DNA from: Pseudorhodobacter sp. MZDSW-24AT
GTDB lineage: Bacteria; Pseudomonadota; Alphaproteobacteria; Rhodobacterales; Rhodobacteraceae
Assembly: GCF_002794355.1 (NCBI RefSeq)
Contig: NZ_PGOI01000003.1
Span: 124,001-188,000 of the forward strand
Reading direction: 5' to 3'
DNA length: 64,000 nt
In this document: positions 1-10,811 of the stretch, piece after piece
How the letters are laid out: each line of letters begins with the position of its first letter
How positions within the stretch are numbered: position 1 is the first letter of the stretch
Translations under genes and position numbers: made by a program
Notes under the pieces: generated by a model
Databases searched by the model: none
What the model was told of the DNA's origin: nothing
The model's input: only the letters and a program-made list of their open reading frames with translations

Positions 1-1818
1 CTGGGGCAAGGCCAAGGGCGCGATGTGCTCAAGGCGCCGCAGGCCATGTTCCTGACCCGCGATGCGCGCGGGCCTTCGCTGCAAGACATCGCGCCCGATC
101 TGCTGGACGAGCTGATCCGGCACGGCGCGGCCTGCCGGGCGCGGCTGCGCGAAGAGATGCAGATCGAATTCACCATCGAGGACGGGCGTCTGGCGGTGAT
201 CGACGCCGTCAAGGTGCAGCGCTCGGCCCGGGCGGCCTTGCGGGTGGCGGTGGCGCTGGCAACCGACGGGGTGATCCCGCGCGAAGAGGCGGTGCTGCGG
301 GTGGAGCCGCGCGCGCTTTCGGAACTCTTGCACCCGCAGGTGGACCCGCGCGGCCAGCGCGACCTGATCGCGCGCGGCATCGCCGCCAGCCCCGGCGCGG
401 CGGTGGGGCGCATCGTGTTTTCCAGCCATGCCGCGCAGGCCAGTGCCGCGCGCGGCGAGGCCTGCATTCTGGTGCGCCGCGAAACCGCGCCCGAGGATAT
501 CCGGGGCATGCATTCCTCGGCCGGGGTGCTGACCGAACGCGGCGGCGTCACCAGCCATGCGGCGGTGATCGCGCGGGGCTTGGGGTTGCCCTGCGTGGTG
601 GGCGCCGATCTGCGGCTCGACGCCCGCAACAAGCGCATCCACACCGAAGGCCGCAGCTTTGGCGAAGGCGATGTGATCACGGTGGATGGCACCACGGGGC
701 AGGTGCTGGCGGGGGCGGTGGACATGCTGGCCCCGGCGCTGGACAGCCATTTCCAGACGCTGCTGGGCTGGGCGGATGAATTCCGCGACATCGGGGTGCG
801 CGCCAATGCCGACACGCCCGCCGATGCCGCCACCGCGCGCCAGTTCGCCGCGCAAGGCATCGGGCTGTGCCGGACCGAGCATATGTTCTTTGAAGAAAAC
901 CGCCTTGTCGCCATGCGCGAGATGATCTTTGCCGACACCTCGCAAGACCGCGCGGCGGCTTTGGCGCGGCTGTTGCCGATGCAGCGCGCGGATTTCGTGC
1001 AGCTGTTTGAAATCATGGCCGGATTGCCGGTCTGCATCCGGCTGTTCGATCCGCCCTTGCACGAATTCCTGCCCCATAGCCGCGAAGGCCTGCGCGAATT
1101 GGCCGAGGCGCTGGACAAGCCCTTGTCGGAAGTCACCCGCCGGGCCGAGGCGCTGACCGAGTTCAACCCGATGCTGGGCATGCGCGGCGTGCGTCTGGGT
1201 GTGGTGCTGCCGGAAATCTACGACATGCAGGCACAGGCGATTTTCGAGGCCACGGTCGAGGTCGCGCGGCGCGGTGCTGCGGTGGTGCCCGAAATCATGA
1301 TCCCGCTGGTCAGCGCCCGGCGCGAGGTCGAATTGGTCAAGACCCGCGTGGATGCGGTGGCGGCGGCGGTGCGGGTCAAGGCCGGACAGGATTTTGCCTA
1401 TAAGCTGGGGGTGATGGTGGAAACCCCGCGCGCCGCCCTGCGCGCCGGAGAAATCGCCCAGCACGCGGCCTTTCTGTCTTTTGGCACCAATGACCTCACG
1501 CAGATGACCTATGGTCTGAGCCGGGACGATGCCGGACGTTTCATGAACACCTATGTGCAGCAGGGCGTCTTTCCCGAAGATCCGTTCCACATTCTGGACG
1601 TGGACGGGGTGGGGGAGCTTTTGCTGATCGGGGCCGAGCGCGGGCGCAAGACGCGCGCAGATCTGACCGTTTCCATTTGCGGCGAACATGGCGGGAACCC
1701 CGAATCAATCGCCTTTTGCCGCAAGGCGGGATTCGATTATGTCTCTTGCTCGCCCTATCGGGTGCCTCTGGCGCGGCTTGCGGCGGCGCATCTGGCTTTG
1801 CGGGACCGTAGTAGTTAA
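1..1818 (+). CDS. ppdK: Pyruvate, phosphate dikinase, 3' part (5' end outside window)
   Basis: Interconverts pyruvate, ATP and phosphate with phosphoenolpyruvate, AMP and pyrophosphate in the cytoplasm. The frame is open from base 1, so the ATP-grasp N-terminal part lies upstream; 605 codons remain of a family that is usually about 880 residues long. The central phosphohistidine motif ERGGVTSHAAVIARG has its catalytic His at window codon 186. The PEP/pyruvate-binding TIM barrel follows, with GIGLCRTEHMFF, MLGMRGVRLG, SFGTNDLTQMTYG and the catalytic Cys in CGEHGGNPES at codon 560. The alternative, PEP synthase or enzyme I of the PTS, is less likely because the spacing and the LCRTEHMFF motif are those of PPDK. 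A GTG at base 25 could be mistaken for a start but falls inside the domain. Confidence 0.95.
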   Translation: MGQGQGRDVLKAPQAMFLTRDARGPSLQDIAPDLLDELIRHGAACRARLREEMQIEFTIEDGRLAVIDAVKVQRSARAALRVAVALATDGVIPREEAVLRVEPRALSELLHPQVDPRGQRDLIARGIAASPGAAVGRIVFSSHAAQASAARGEACILVRRETAPEDIRGMHSSAGVLTERGGVTSHAAVIARGLGLPCVVGADLRLDARNKRIHTEGRSFGEGDVITVDGTTGQVLAGAVDMLAPALDSHFQTLLGWADEFRDIGVRANADTPADAATARQFAAQGIGLCRTEHMFFEENRLVAMREMIFADTSQDRAAALARLLPMQRADFVQLFEIMAGLPVCIRLFDPPLHEFLPHSREGLRELAEALDKPLSEVTRRAEALTEFNPMLGMRGVRLGVVLPEIYDMQAQAIFEATVEVARRGAAVVPEIMIPLVSARREVELVKTRVDAVAAAVRVKAGQDFAYKLGVMVETPRAALRAGEIAQHAAFLSFGTNDLTQMTYGLSRDDAGRFMNTYVQQGVFPEDPFHILDVDGVGELLLIGAERGRKTRADLTVSICGEHGGNPESIAFCRKAGFDYVSCSPYRVPLARLAAAHLALRDRSS

Positions 1819-2033
1819 CGCGAAAAACCGCACAATATCATGTGGCTGCGCGGATTTCCTCAGAAACAACTTCAAGTTTTGCGCGGAGATCCGCCGATCG
1901 GCGCCGCAAAAGCGTGATCTTTTTGCAACATGCGTGGACTCTGGCCGGGGCTGTGCCGTATGAACCGCGGCTGTCGCACATTTCCGTGAAGGCGGGACGG
2001 GCGACGCGAGGCAACAGAACGGAACAGAAGACA

Positions 2034-2735
2034 ATGCGCTTGCGACAAATCTTGGCCACGGCTGCCTGTGCAGCTCTGGCCACGGGTGGAGCGGCCTTCG
2101 CCGATGTGACGGTGAGCCAGTCCAACAGCCCGGATCTGGGTTTGGCTGAACAGATGGTGTCTTTGATGGGGGCAGAACATGCCACGGTCAAGGCAGTGCC
2201 AGAGTCGCGGCTGGCCGCGCTGGCCATGGGCCCTGCGCCCAAGGAGCAGCCAAAGGCCGAAGCTGGGGCCAAGGCGGAGGCCCAGCCGGCGGTGCCGGTG
2301 CTGATCCGCTATGAAGACAGTTTCCTTGCCGCGCAACCCGCCCCCAAGGGCGATGCGCAATGGCAATGCCTGCAACAGGCGCTGTATTTTGAATCGCGCG
2401 GCGAAAGCCTGCGCGGGCAATTCGCGGTGGCCGAGGTGATCTTGAACCGCGTCGACAGCCGGGAATATCCCAATTCGGTTTGCGGCGTGGTGAAACAGGG
2501 CGGCCGCAATGGCTGCCAGTTCAGCTATGTCTGCGACGGCTATAGCGATGTGATGCGTGACCGTCAGGCTGCCGACAAGGCCGGGCGGATCGCGGCGATC
2601 ATGATGAATGGCGCGCCGCGCGGGCTGACCGCCGGGGCGACCCATTTTCACACAAGGGCGGTGAACCCGAACTGGGCGCGGCAATTCCCGCGCACCGCCG
2701 CCATTGGCGCGCATCTCTTTTACCGCCAGCCCTGA
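2034..2735 (+). CDS. SleB/CwlJ-type cell wall hydrolase
   Basis: Predicted exported peptidoglycan hydrolase of 233 residues. The N-terminus is a signal peptide (MRLRQILATAACAALATGG then AFA). A low-complexity Ala/Lys/Glu linker leads to a Hydrolase_2 (SleB) domain from about residue 110 to the end, with the catalytic Glu120 in ALYFESRGE, followed by AEVILNRVDS, GCQFSYVCDG and GATHFHTRAVNP. The same frame is open upstream to 1842, but the ATG at 2034 gives a proper signal peptide, so it was chosen. In non-sporulating alphaproteobacteria such proteins act in envelope remodelling; the exact bond cleaved cannot be read from the sequence. It stands alone between ppdK and folB. Confidence 0.85.
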   Translation: MRLRQILATAACAALATGGAAFADVTVSQSNSPDLGLAEQMVSLMGAEHATVKAVPESRLAALAMGPAPKEQPKAEAGAKAEAQPAVPVLIRYEDSFLAAQPAPKGDAQWQCLQQALYFESRGESLRGQFAVAEVILNRVDSREYPNSVCGVVKQGGRNGCQFSYVCDGYSDVMRDRQAADKAGRIAAIMMNGAPRGLTAGATHFHTRAVNPNWARQFPRTAAIGAHLFYRQP

Positions 2736-2852
2736 GCCTGTGCTGGCCTGCCGATGTCGCAGGGGTTGCACCCGGGGTCGGGTTCGGGCAATCGGGAGCC
2801 GGGGCGCAGGGTGTAGCCTGCGCCCAATCCCTTGGGGCCGATGGGGGGCCAG

Positions 2853-3761
2853 ATGACAACCGACATCCGCCTCGCCTTTGCGCATCCGGAAGAGCGCAGC
2901 CAAGCCTCGGCCAGTGCCGATCCGCGCGACCGGATTTCCCTGCGCGATCACGTGGTCGAGGTGGACATCGGCGCGTTTCAGCAAGAACGCGGGCACAAGC
3001 AGCGCGTGATGTTCAACGTGGTGGTCGAGGTCGCGCCCGTGTCGGCGCCGCTCAATGATGATGTCGACCGCATCCTGTCTTATGACCGGATCACTTGGGC
3101 CATCGCGCATGAGCTTGCGGCAGAGCGGCTGAACCTGTTGGAAACGCTGGCCGAGCGGGTGGCCGAGCGCATTCTGGCCGAGCCGCAAGCGATGCGCGCC
3201 TTTGTGCGGATCGAAAAGCTGGACATTGGCCCCTATAGGCTGGGCGTGGAAATCGCGCGCAGCCGGGCCGAGGTGCCGTTGCGGGTGGTCGGGCAGGACG
3301 GGCTGGAAGCGGCGGTGCATCCGCTGGTGGTCTATCTGGACAATGCCAGCATCGCTGCACCCGAACTCGCCCAGCGTCTGGATGCGCTGCTGGCGCGCGG
3401 TGCGCCGCTGATTCTGGCGGTGGGCCTGCCCGACGGTCCGCGTCCGCAGACCGGCCACCGCCCGACGCAGCGGCGGGTGGATCTGCTGGCCATCGAGCAA
3501 AACGCATGGAGCCTTGCCGCGCGCGATCCGCGCTGTGTGGTGGTGGCCACCCGCACCGAGATTGATTGGGCGATCAAGCGGGGGCAATCCGTGGTCTGGG
3601 CACCGTCAAAGATGGTGCTGGACGCGGTGGATGGCCCGAAAAGCGCCGAACCGGTGGCGCTTGCGCTGTGGCTGGCCGAGGAAATGGCGGCGCGCGGGCT
3701 GATCGTTCACGGGAATGTTGCACTCCCGGCAGGAAGCCGCGTTCCCGTGGAACAAGGCTGA
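2853..3761 (+). CDS. folB: Dihydroneopterin aldolase with C-terminal extension
   Basis: Folate biosynthesis enzyme that cleaves dihydroneopterin to 6-hydroxymethyl-dihydropterin. Residues about 25-145 form the FolB domain, with DHVVEVDIGAFQQERG, LSYDRITWAI, LLETLAERVAERIL and VRIEKLDIGPYRLGVEI carrying the conserved lysine. Usual FolB is about 120 residues; here about 150 further residues follow and are not recognised as a known domain. The ATG at 2853 follows a GGGGGG run and is preferred to an in-frame TTG at 2832 or ATG at 2841. It is followed 45 bases later by folP, so the two folate genes are probably cotranscribed. The extension seems to belong to the gene, since the reading frame shows no break. 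Confidence 0.85.
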   Translation: MTTDIRLAFAHPEERSQASASADPRDRISLRDHVVEVDIGAFQQERGHKQRVMFNVVVEVAPVSAPLNDDVDRILSYDRITWAIAHELAAERLNLLETLAERVAERILAEPQAMRAFVRIEKLDIGPYRLGVEIARSRAEVPLRVVGQDGLEAAVHPLVVYLDNASIAAPELAQRLDALLARGAPLILAVGLPDGPRPQTGHRPTQRRVDLLAIEQNAWSLAARDPRCVVVATRTEIDWAIKRGQSVVWAPSKMVLDAVDGPKSAEPVALALWLAEEMAARGLIVHGNVALPAGSRVPVEQG

Positions 3762-3806
3762 GCGTCGCGCTTGCCAAGACGCAGGCGGACAGCCTAATCC
3801 GGGGGC

Positions 3807-4823
3807 ATGACATATCTGCGCCCCATCCCGATTGCCGATGCCGCCCGCCCCTCTGACGCGCTTGTTTTGGCCGGGGGCTGGTGTCGCTTTACCCATGTCG
3901 AGGTTCTGGAACGCGGGCGCGCGCCGGTGGTGCTGCCCGCGGCGGAGGCGCCGCCCAGCCTGCTGTCGCCGCTTCTGGCGCCGCGCCCGGATTTCGCCGG
4001 GCTGACGCTGGACCGCCCGCGCCTGATGGGCATTCTGAACGTGACGCCCGACAGCTTTTCCGATGGCGGCCTGTTCCTGAAGCCCGAGGCCGCGATGATG
4101 CAGGCCCGCGCGATGGCGGCGCAGGCCGATCTTCTGGACGTGGGCGGCGAAAGCACCCGGCCCGGCGCGACAGAGGTGGCGGTGGCCGAGGAAACCGCCC
4201 GCACCGCCCCGGTGATCGCGGCGCTGCGTGCGGCCGGGATCGCGCGCGCGGTCTCGATCGACACGCGCAAGGCGGCGGTGGCGCGCGCGGCGCTGAAGGC
4301 GGGGGCGGGGATCGTGAACGACGTCACCGCCTTGCAGTTCGATGCCGAGATGGCGGGCGTGGTGGCGCAAGCGGGCGTGCCGGTGATCCTGATGCATTCC
4401 ATCGCCACCCCCGCCACCATGCAGGACGCGCCCCAATATGACGATGTGCTGCTGGATGTTTATGACGCGCTGGCCGCCCGTGTGGCCGAGGCCGAGGCGG
4501 CGGGCATCGCGCGCGCCCGCATCGCGGTGGACCCCGGCATCGGCTTTGGCAAGACGCTGGCGCATAACCTTGCGCTGCTGGCCCGGCTGAGCCTGTTTCA
4601 CAGCCTTGGCCTGCCGGTGCTGCTGGGGGCCAGCCGCAAGCGGTTCATCGGCACCCTCACCGGCGAGGAAGAGGCCGCGCGGCGGATGCCCGGCAGCCTT
4701 GCCGTGGCGCTGGCGGGCGTGGCGCAAGGCGTGCAGATGATCCGGGTGCATGACGTGGCCGAGACCCGCGCCGCGCTGACCCTGTGGCAGGCGGTGACGC
4801 AGGCCGAGACGAAACCGGCATAA
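3807..4823 (+). CDS. folP: Dihydropteroate synthase
   Basis: Condenses hydroxymethyl-dihydropterin pyrophosphate with p-aminobenzoate; the target of sulfonamides. The protein is 338 residues. About 70 residues without a recognised motif come first, then the TIM-barrel signature [15 protein letters not shown] from residue 74 and [14 protein letters not shown]. Near the C-terminus lie [16 protein letters not shown] and [11 protein letters not shown], which bind phosphate and pterin. It sits between folB and glmM, 25 bases before the latter, an order common in alphaproteobacteria. Start ATG 3807 is preceded by a GGGGGC tract. Confidence 0.96.
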   Translation: MTYLRPIPIADAARPSDALVLAGGWCRFTHVEVLERGRAPVVLPAAEAPPSLLSPLLAPRPDFAGLTLDRPRLMGILNVTPDSFSDGGLFLKPEAAMMQARAMAAQADLLDVGGESTRPGATEVAVAEETARTAPVIAALRAAGIARAVSIDTRKAAVARAALKAGAGIVNDVTALQFDAEMAGVVAQAGVPVILMHSIATPATMQDAPQYDDVLLDVYDALAARVAEAEAAGIARARIAVDPGIGFGKTLAHNLALLARLSLFHSLGLPVLLGASRKRFIGTLTGEEEAARRMPGSLAVALAGVAQGVQMIRVHDVAETRAALTLWQAVTQAETKPA

Positions 4824-4848
4824 CCAGACGCAACAGAAGGGAAAACCC

Positions 4849-6192
4849 ATGACGCGCAAACTTTTCGGAACCGATGGCGTGCGGGGACGCGCCAACACCC
4901 ATCCGATGACCGCCGAGATGGCGCTGAAACTGGGGGCCGCGGCGGGCCGCTTCTTCCGCCGCGACGGCGGCTCGGCGCATCGGGTGGTGATCGGCAAGGA
5001 CACACGGCTTTCGGGCTATATGCTGGAAAACGCGCTGACGGCGGGGCTGACCAGCACCGGCATGAATGTGCTGTTGCTGGGTCCGGTGCCGACACCGGCG
5101 GTGGGGTTTCTGACCCGCAGCATGCGCGCCGATGTGGGCGTGATGATTTCCGCCAGCCACAACCCGCATGAGGACAATGGCATCAAGTTCTTTGGCCCCG
5201 ACGGCTTCAAGCTCTCGGATGAGGCCGAGGCTGAGATCGAATCCTTGGTCGCCGGAGAGATCCAGCTGGCGCAGGCCATGAACATTGGCCGCGCGCGGCG
5301 GATCGAGGACGGGCGCGGGCGCTATCAGGAATTCGTCAAGACCACCTTTCCCGCCGGGGTGCGGCTTGATGGGCTGAAGGTGGTGATCGATTGCGCCAAC
5401 GGGGCCGCCTACAAGGCCGCGCCCGAGGTGCTGTGGGAGCTTGGCGCCACAGTGGTGCCGGTGGGGGTGGCGCCCAATGGCACCAACATCAACGACCGCT
5501 GCGGCAGCACCCACACCCAGACCGCCGCCGAGGCGGTGGTGGCGCATGGGGCGGATGTGGGCATCTGTCTGGATGGCGATGCCGACCGGGTGATGATTCT
5601 GGATGAAACCGGGCGCGTGGCCGATGGCGATCAGATCATGGCGCTGATGGCGGCCCGCTGGGCCGCCGAAGGGCGGTTGCGCGGCGGGGCGCTGGTGGCA
5701 ACGGTGATGTCGAACCTTGGGCTGGAGCGGTTCTTGGCGCAGCAAGGGGTGGGTCTGGAACGCACCGCCGTGGGCGACCGCTATGTGGTCGAACGGATGC
5801 GCGCGGGCGGGTTCAATCTGGGCGGCGAACAATCGGGGCATATCGTGATGACCGATTACGCCACCACCGGCGATGGGCTGATCGCGGGCCTGCAATTTCT
5901 GGCCGAGATGGTGCGCACCGGCCAGCCCGCCAGCACGCTGGTGCGCCAGTTCGAGACAGTGCCACAACTGCTGAAGAACGTGCGGTTCTCTGCGGGCATG
6001 GCGCCGCTGGACGCGCCTTCGGTGCAGGCCGTGATTGCCGCCAATACCGCGCGGATCGCAGGCAAGGGCCGCATCCTGATCCGCAAGTCGGGGACAGAGC
6101 CGCTGATCCGGGTGATGGCGGAATGCGAGGACGAGGCGATGCTGGCGCATGTGGTGGACGAGATCGTCGGCGCCGTCGAGGCCGTGGTCTAA
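4849..6192 (+). CDS. glmM: Phosphoglucosamine mutase
   Basis: Converts glucosamine-6-phosphate to glucosamine-1-phosphate for UDP-GlcNAc, hence peptidoglycan and lipopolysaccharide. The 447-residue length is normal. The N-terminal signature [13 protein letters not shown], the phosphoserine loop [16 protein letters not shown] (active Ser103), the metal loop [12 protein letters not shown], the sugar loop GGEQSGHIV and the phosphate-binding loop [14 protein letters not shown] all appear in order. An AGAAGGGAAAACCC ribosome site precedes the ATG. A perfect 13-bp terminator stem follows at 6228-6256. Confidence 0.97.
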   Translation: MTRKLFGTDGVRGRANTHPMTAEMALKLGAAAGRFFRRDGGSAHRVVIGKDTRLSGYMLENALTAGLTSTGMNVLLLGPVPTPAVGFLTRSMRADVGVMISASHNPHEDNGIKFFGPDGFKLSDEAEAEIESLVAGEIQLAQAMNIGRARRIEDGRGRYQEFVKTTFPAGVRLDGLKVVIDCANGAAYKAAPEVLWELGATVVPVGVAPNGTNINDRCGSTHTQTAAEAVVAHGADVGICLDGDADRVMILDETGRVADGDQIMALMAARWAAEGRLRGGALVATVMSNLGLERFLAQQGVGLERTAVGDRYVVERMRAGGFNLGGEQSGHIVMTDYATTGDGLIAGLQFLAEMVRTGQPASTLVRQFETVPQLLKNVRFSAGMAPLDAPSVQAVIAANTARIAGKGRILIRKSGTEPLIRVMAECEDEAMLAHVVDEIVGAVEAVV

Positions 6193-6227
6193 GGTCGAAG
6201 TGTCTGAAGTCAGAGGGATTTGACGAA

Positions 6228-6256
6228 AAAGGGGCGGCCCGGCGGGCCGCCCCTTT
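6228..6256. terminator. Bidirectional hairpin terminator between glmM and the BCCT gene
   Basis: A 13-bp perfect stem (AAAGGGGCGGCCC / GGGCCGCCCCTTT) with a GGC loop lies between two convergent genes. A-run and T-run flanks on either side fit use in both directions. Confidence 0.85.
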
Positions 6257-6261
6257 GACTG

Positions 6262-7965
6262 TCAGCGGGGTTCGTTCAGCAACCCGCGCACGATGGCGTA
6301 ACAGGCCGCCAACAGCACCAGCGTGAAGGGCAGGCCGGTGGACACCGCCATCGCCTGCAAGGCGCCCAGCCCGCCGCCCAGCAAAAGCGCGATCGCAAGC
6401 AGGCCTTCAAAGGTGCACCAGAACACGCGCTGCACCGTCGGCGCATTGGTCTTGCCGCCCGCGGCGATGGTGTCAATCACCAGCGAGCCCGAGTCCGAGG
6501 AGGTGACGAAGAAGATCACCACCAGAAGGATGCCGACCAGCGAGGTGATCGAGGCCAGCGGCAATTGCCCCAGCATCTGGAACAGCTGCAACTCCAGCGC
6601 CGCATCCTGCACCCCGGCAAAGCCGCCCGCCACTTGCGTGATGGCGGTGCCGCCCAAGGCTGTCATCCACAGCACCGACAGCAGGCTGGGCACGATCAGC
6701 ACCGCGATCAGGAATTCGCGCACCGTGCGTCCGCGCGACACGCGGGCGATGAACATGCCCACGAAAGGCGACCAGCTGATCCACCACGCCCAGTAAAAGG
6801 CGGTCCAGCCTGCCATGAAGTTGGTGTCATCGCGGCCAAAGGGGTTGGCCAGCGCGGGAAGATGCTGGCCATAGGCGCCCAGATTGGTGAAGAATCCCGT
6901 GAAGATATCGGCGGTCGGCCCAAGCGCGATGACAAAGATCAACAGCGCCGCCGCAAGGCCCATGTTCACCTCGGACAGGATTTTCACCCCGCCATCCAGC
7001 CCCCGGATCACCGAGACAATTGCGATCAGCGTGATGACGATGATCAGAAGGATCAGCCGGGAATCGGATTGACCAAAGCCGAACAGGAAGTCGAGCCCCG
7101 CCGCCGCCTGCTGCGCGCCGATGCCAAGCGAGGTGGCAAGGCCGAAGATGGTGGCGAAGATGGCCAGAATATCGACGATATCGCCCCGCCAGCCCCAGAT
7201 CTTTTCGCCAAAGATCGGGTAAAAGGCCGAGCGCAGGGTCAGCGGCAGACCTTTGTTATAGGCAAACAGCGCCAGTGACAGCGCGACGATGGCATAAATC
7301 GCCCAAGGGTGCAGGCCCCAGTGGAAGATGGTGGCCGCCATGCCCAAGCGCACCGCGGCTTCGGCATCGCCTTCGGCGCCGCCCAAGGGCGCCCAGTCGG
7401 TGCGGGCTCCGGCCGCATCCGTGGTGACGCCGCCCAAGGCCGCCGTGTAATGCGACAGCGGCTCTGACACGCCGTAGAACATCAGGCCAATGCCCATCCC
7501 GGCGGCAAACAGCATCGAGAACCAGCCGACATAGCCGTAATCCGGGGTTGCCTCTGGCCCGCCCAGCCGGATCTTGCCCAAGGGGGAGACGATGAGGCCA
7601 AGGCAGAGCAGAACGAAGATGTTGCCCGAGAGCAGGAAGAACCAGCCCAGATTGCCCGTCAGCCAGTCGCGCAGGCCCAGAAAAAACGGCTCGGCGGTGT
7701 TCTGAAAGGCGAGTGTCAGGATGGTGAAGGCGATCACGCCCAAGGCCGAGACAGAGAATACCTTCTGGTGAAAGTCGAATTCCAGCACATAGCGGGGGGC
7801 CACATTGTGCTGGCCGATTTCATAATCGGTTTCGATGATCTCGGTCTCGCCTTCGGGGGCGGGCACGGCTTCACCCTCTTGGGCGAGGTCGGTGAGAGGG
7901 TCGATGTGATCGGGGTCGTTTAATGCGGGATCATCGCGCGGGGGCGCGTTCTCGGGCGGAATCAT
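6262..7965 (-). CDS. BCCT family betaine/choline/carnitine-type transporter
   Basis: A 567-residue inner-membrane carrier with about 12 hydrophobic segments. Family marks are GMGIGLMFYGVSEPLSHY, the Trp-rich stretch FHWGLHPWAIYAIVAL and WWISWSPFVGMFIARVSRGR. The first 55 residues form an acidic cytoplasmic tail, unlike the long C-terminal tail of osmosensing BetT/BetP; the C-terminus here is short (RGLLNEPR). The start has a good AAGGAAAGG ribosome site. Substrate cannot be read with confidence. A glycine betaine monooxygenase-type pair about 8 kb away makes a quaternary amine plausible, which is inference. Confidence 0.9.
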   Translation of the reverse strand: MIPPENAPPRDDPALNDPDHIDPLTDLAQEGEAVPAPEGETEIIETDYEIGQHNVAPRYVLEFDFHQKVFSVSALGVIAFTILTLAFQNTAEPFFLGLRDWLTGNLGWFFLLSGNIFVLLCLGLIVSPLGKIRLGGPEATPDYGYVGWFSMLFAAGMGIGLMFYGVSEPLSHYTAALGGVTTDAAGARTDWAPLGGAEGDAEAAVRLGMAATIFHWGLHPWAIYAIVALSLALFAYNKGLPLTLRSAFYPIFGEKIWGWRGDIVDILAIFATIFGLATSLGIGAQQAAAGLDFLFGFGQSDSRLILLIIVITLIAIVSVIRGLDGGVKILSEVNMGLAAALLIFVIALGPTADIFTGFFTNLGAYGQHLPALANPFGRDDTNFMAGWTAFYWAWWISWSPFVGMFIARVSRGRTVREFLIAVLIVPSLLSVLWMTALGGTAITQVAGGFAGVQDAALELQLFQMLGQLPLASITSLVGILLVVIFFVTSSDSGSLVIDTIAAGGKTNAPTVQRVFWCTFEGLLAIALLLGGGLGALQAMAVSTGLPFTLVLLAACYAIVRGLLNEPR

Positions 7966-8435
7966 GACTGTCCTTTCCTTCGGTGGCCCACCTTAACCCG
8001 GCCAAGGGCCGCGCGTTCCGTATGGACCTCAGCGACCGGCCGCTGATGGGCCGATTTGGGGTGGCGGAAACATGCCGCGCACCCGGCGGAGGCCGCCTAG
8101 ATGACAGGAATATGATCAAATTACAACCCGGCAGCGGGCATTTTCCGGCCATCGCCCCGGAGGATCGCCCCGGACGACCCCGCGCCCCGGCTTTTAGCGG
8201 CGAGCCCTCGGCTTGATTTTCGTGCGCTTTGCCCAGTGCGCGCCGCCTGTGCAACGCGCCGCATGCGAAGGGGAACCAATCCGCGCGTGCGGGCGTTGTG
8301 ACCTCAGATCCACGTTTCACCGGCCAGCGCACCCTTTTCGTCACCGCCACTGCGCGTGCGACGGGAGGCACCTCTGCCCGACGCTCACACCGCCTCCCGC
8401 GCCCTCTGCGGGGCTTTCAACTGTAGGAGTTTCTG
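7966..8435. other. 470-bp intergenic region without a clear gene
   Basis: Lies between the divergent BCCT gene and a small plus-strand gene. Open frames here have no ribosome site or recognisable protein. It must hold promoters for both flanking genes, but no strong -35/-10 pair stands out. A TAGGAG ribosome site at the right end belongs to the small gene. Confidence 0.5.
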
Positions 8436-8639
8436 ATGACCGGAGCCCTGATTCCGTTTCTGTCGCTGCTGACGATGTTGGCGGTTCTGATCTTTGCCTT
8501 GGTCAGCAAGGCCCGGGTGGAGGAGCGCCGCCATGACCCCAACGCGCCGAAGTCGACGCTGGCACGGGATGGCAAATACGGCGGTGTCGCCTTCCTGAAG
8601 CCGCTTGCCGAGCGTCAGCGCCACCGTCTTCTGCGCTGA
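8436..8639 (+). CDS. Small single-span membrane protein, function unknown
   Basis: A 67-residue protein not recognised as a named family. Residues 4-25 (ALIPFLSLLTMLAVLIFALV) form one membrane segment, followed by a charged, basic, probably cytoplasmic tail. It has a good TAGGAG ribosome site 7 bases before its ATG and its own strong terminator at 8644-8670, which argues that it is a real, separately transcribed gene. It is convergent with ilvC. Confidence 0.6.
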   Translation: MTGALIPFLSLLTMLAVLIFALVSKARVEERRHDPNAPKSTLARDGKYGGVAFLKPLAERQRHRLLR

Positions 8640-8643
8640 TGGA

Positions 8644-8670
8644 AAAGGCCGGGGAAAACCCCCGGCCTTT
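8644..8670. terminator. Hairpin terminator after small membrane protein gene
   Basis: Perfect 11-bp stem AAAGGCCGGGG / CCCCGGCCTTT with an AAAAC loop, starting 5 bases after the stop codon. Confidence 0.85.
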
Positions 8671-8683
8671 GGCGTGTGTGTAG

Positions 8684-8703
8684 GGTGCGTGCGCGCACGC
8701 ACC
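8684..8703. repeat. 20-bp perfect palindrome downstream of ilvC
   Basis: GGTGCGTGCG followed directly by its reverse complement CGCACGCACC. It sits 15 bases beyond the ilvC stop codon and 13 bases beyond the other terminator. It looks like an extragenic palindromic element and may also serve as the ilvC terminator. Confidence 0.6.
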
Positions 8704-8718
8704 TTACGCTGATCCTGA

Positions 8719-10320
<1,602 letters not shown>

Positions 10321-10324
<4 letters not shown>

Positions 10325-10779
10325 TGGATCTGGACGATCTGGACCGCGCCTTCCTGCGCGTGCTGTCGCAAGAGGCGGGCGTCTCGGCAGGCGAGCTGGG
10401 GCGGCGCTTTGGCCTGAGCCAGCCTGCCGCCTGGCGCCGGGTGAAGCGGCTGGAAGAGGCGGGGGTGCTGGCGGGCCGCCGGGTGGAGGTGGACCGCGCC
10501 GCCTTGGGCTTTGGCGTCACGGTGTTTCTGGGGGTGAAGCTGGCCACACGGGGCCGCGTCTCGCTGGAAGATTTCGAGCGCGCGGTGCAGGCGATTCCGG
10601 AGGTGCAGGTGGTGCAGCATGTGCTGGGCCTGTTCGATTACCGCCTGCGGGTGGTGGCGCGCGACATTGCCGATTTCGAACGCGTCTTGCGGCGGCGGAT
10701 CATGACCTTGCCGGGGGTGGGCAACGTCGAGGCCAATGTGCTGTTGACCGAAGAGCGGCGGCCCGGGCCTTTGGGCTAG
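10321..10779 (+). CDS. Lrp/AsnC family transcriptional regulator (second of pair)
   Basis: A 152-residue paralogue of the gene before it, with the same layout: winged helix (LDDLDRAFLRVLSQ, FGLSQPAAWRRVKRLEEAGV) and a RAM domain from about residue 65. Identity with its neighbour is moderate, so the duplication is old. The ATGA overlap suggests coupled translation and perhaps hetero-oligomers. It is convergent with the sco genes, with 32 bases between stops and no strong terminator. Confidence 0.9.
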
Positions 10780-10811
10780 GGCCGCCGCGCACGCAGATCA
10801 AGGCGCCTGCG

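Noticed and set aside
1842-2033. N-terminal extension of the SleB-like protein.
   Set aside because: The upstream part is basic and unlike a protein domain; the ATG at 2034 begins a normal signal peptide.
1872-3587. Minus-strand open frame of 571 codons.
   Set aside because: Antisense to the SleB-like gene and folB, with shadow-type composition and no ribosome site.
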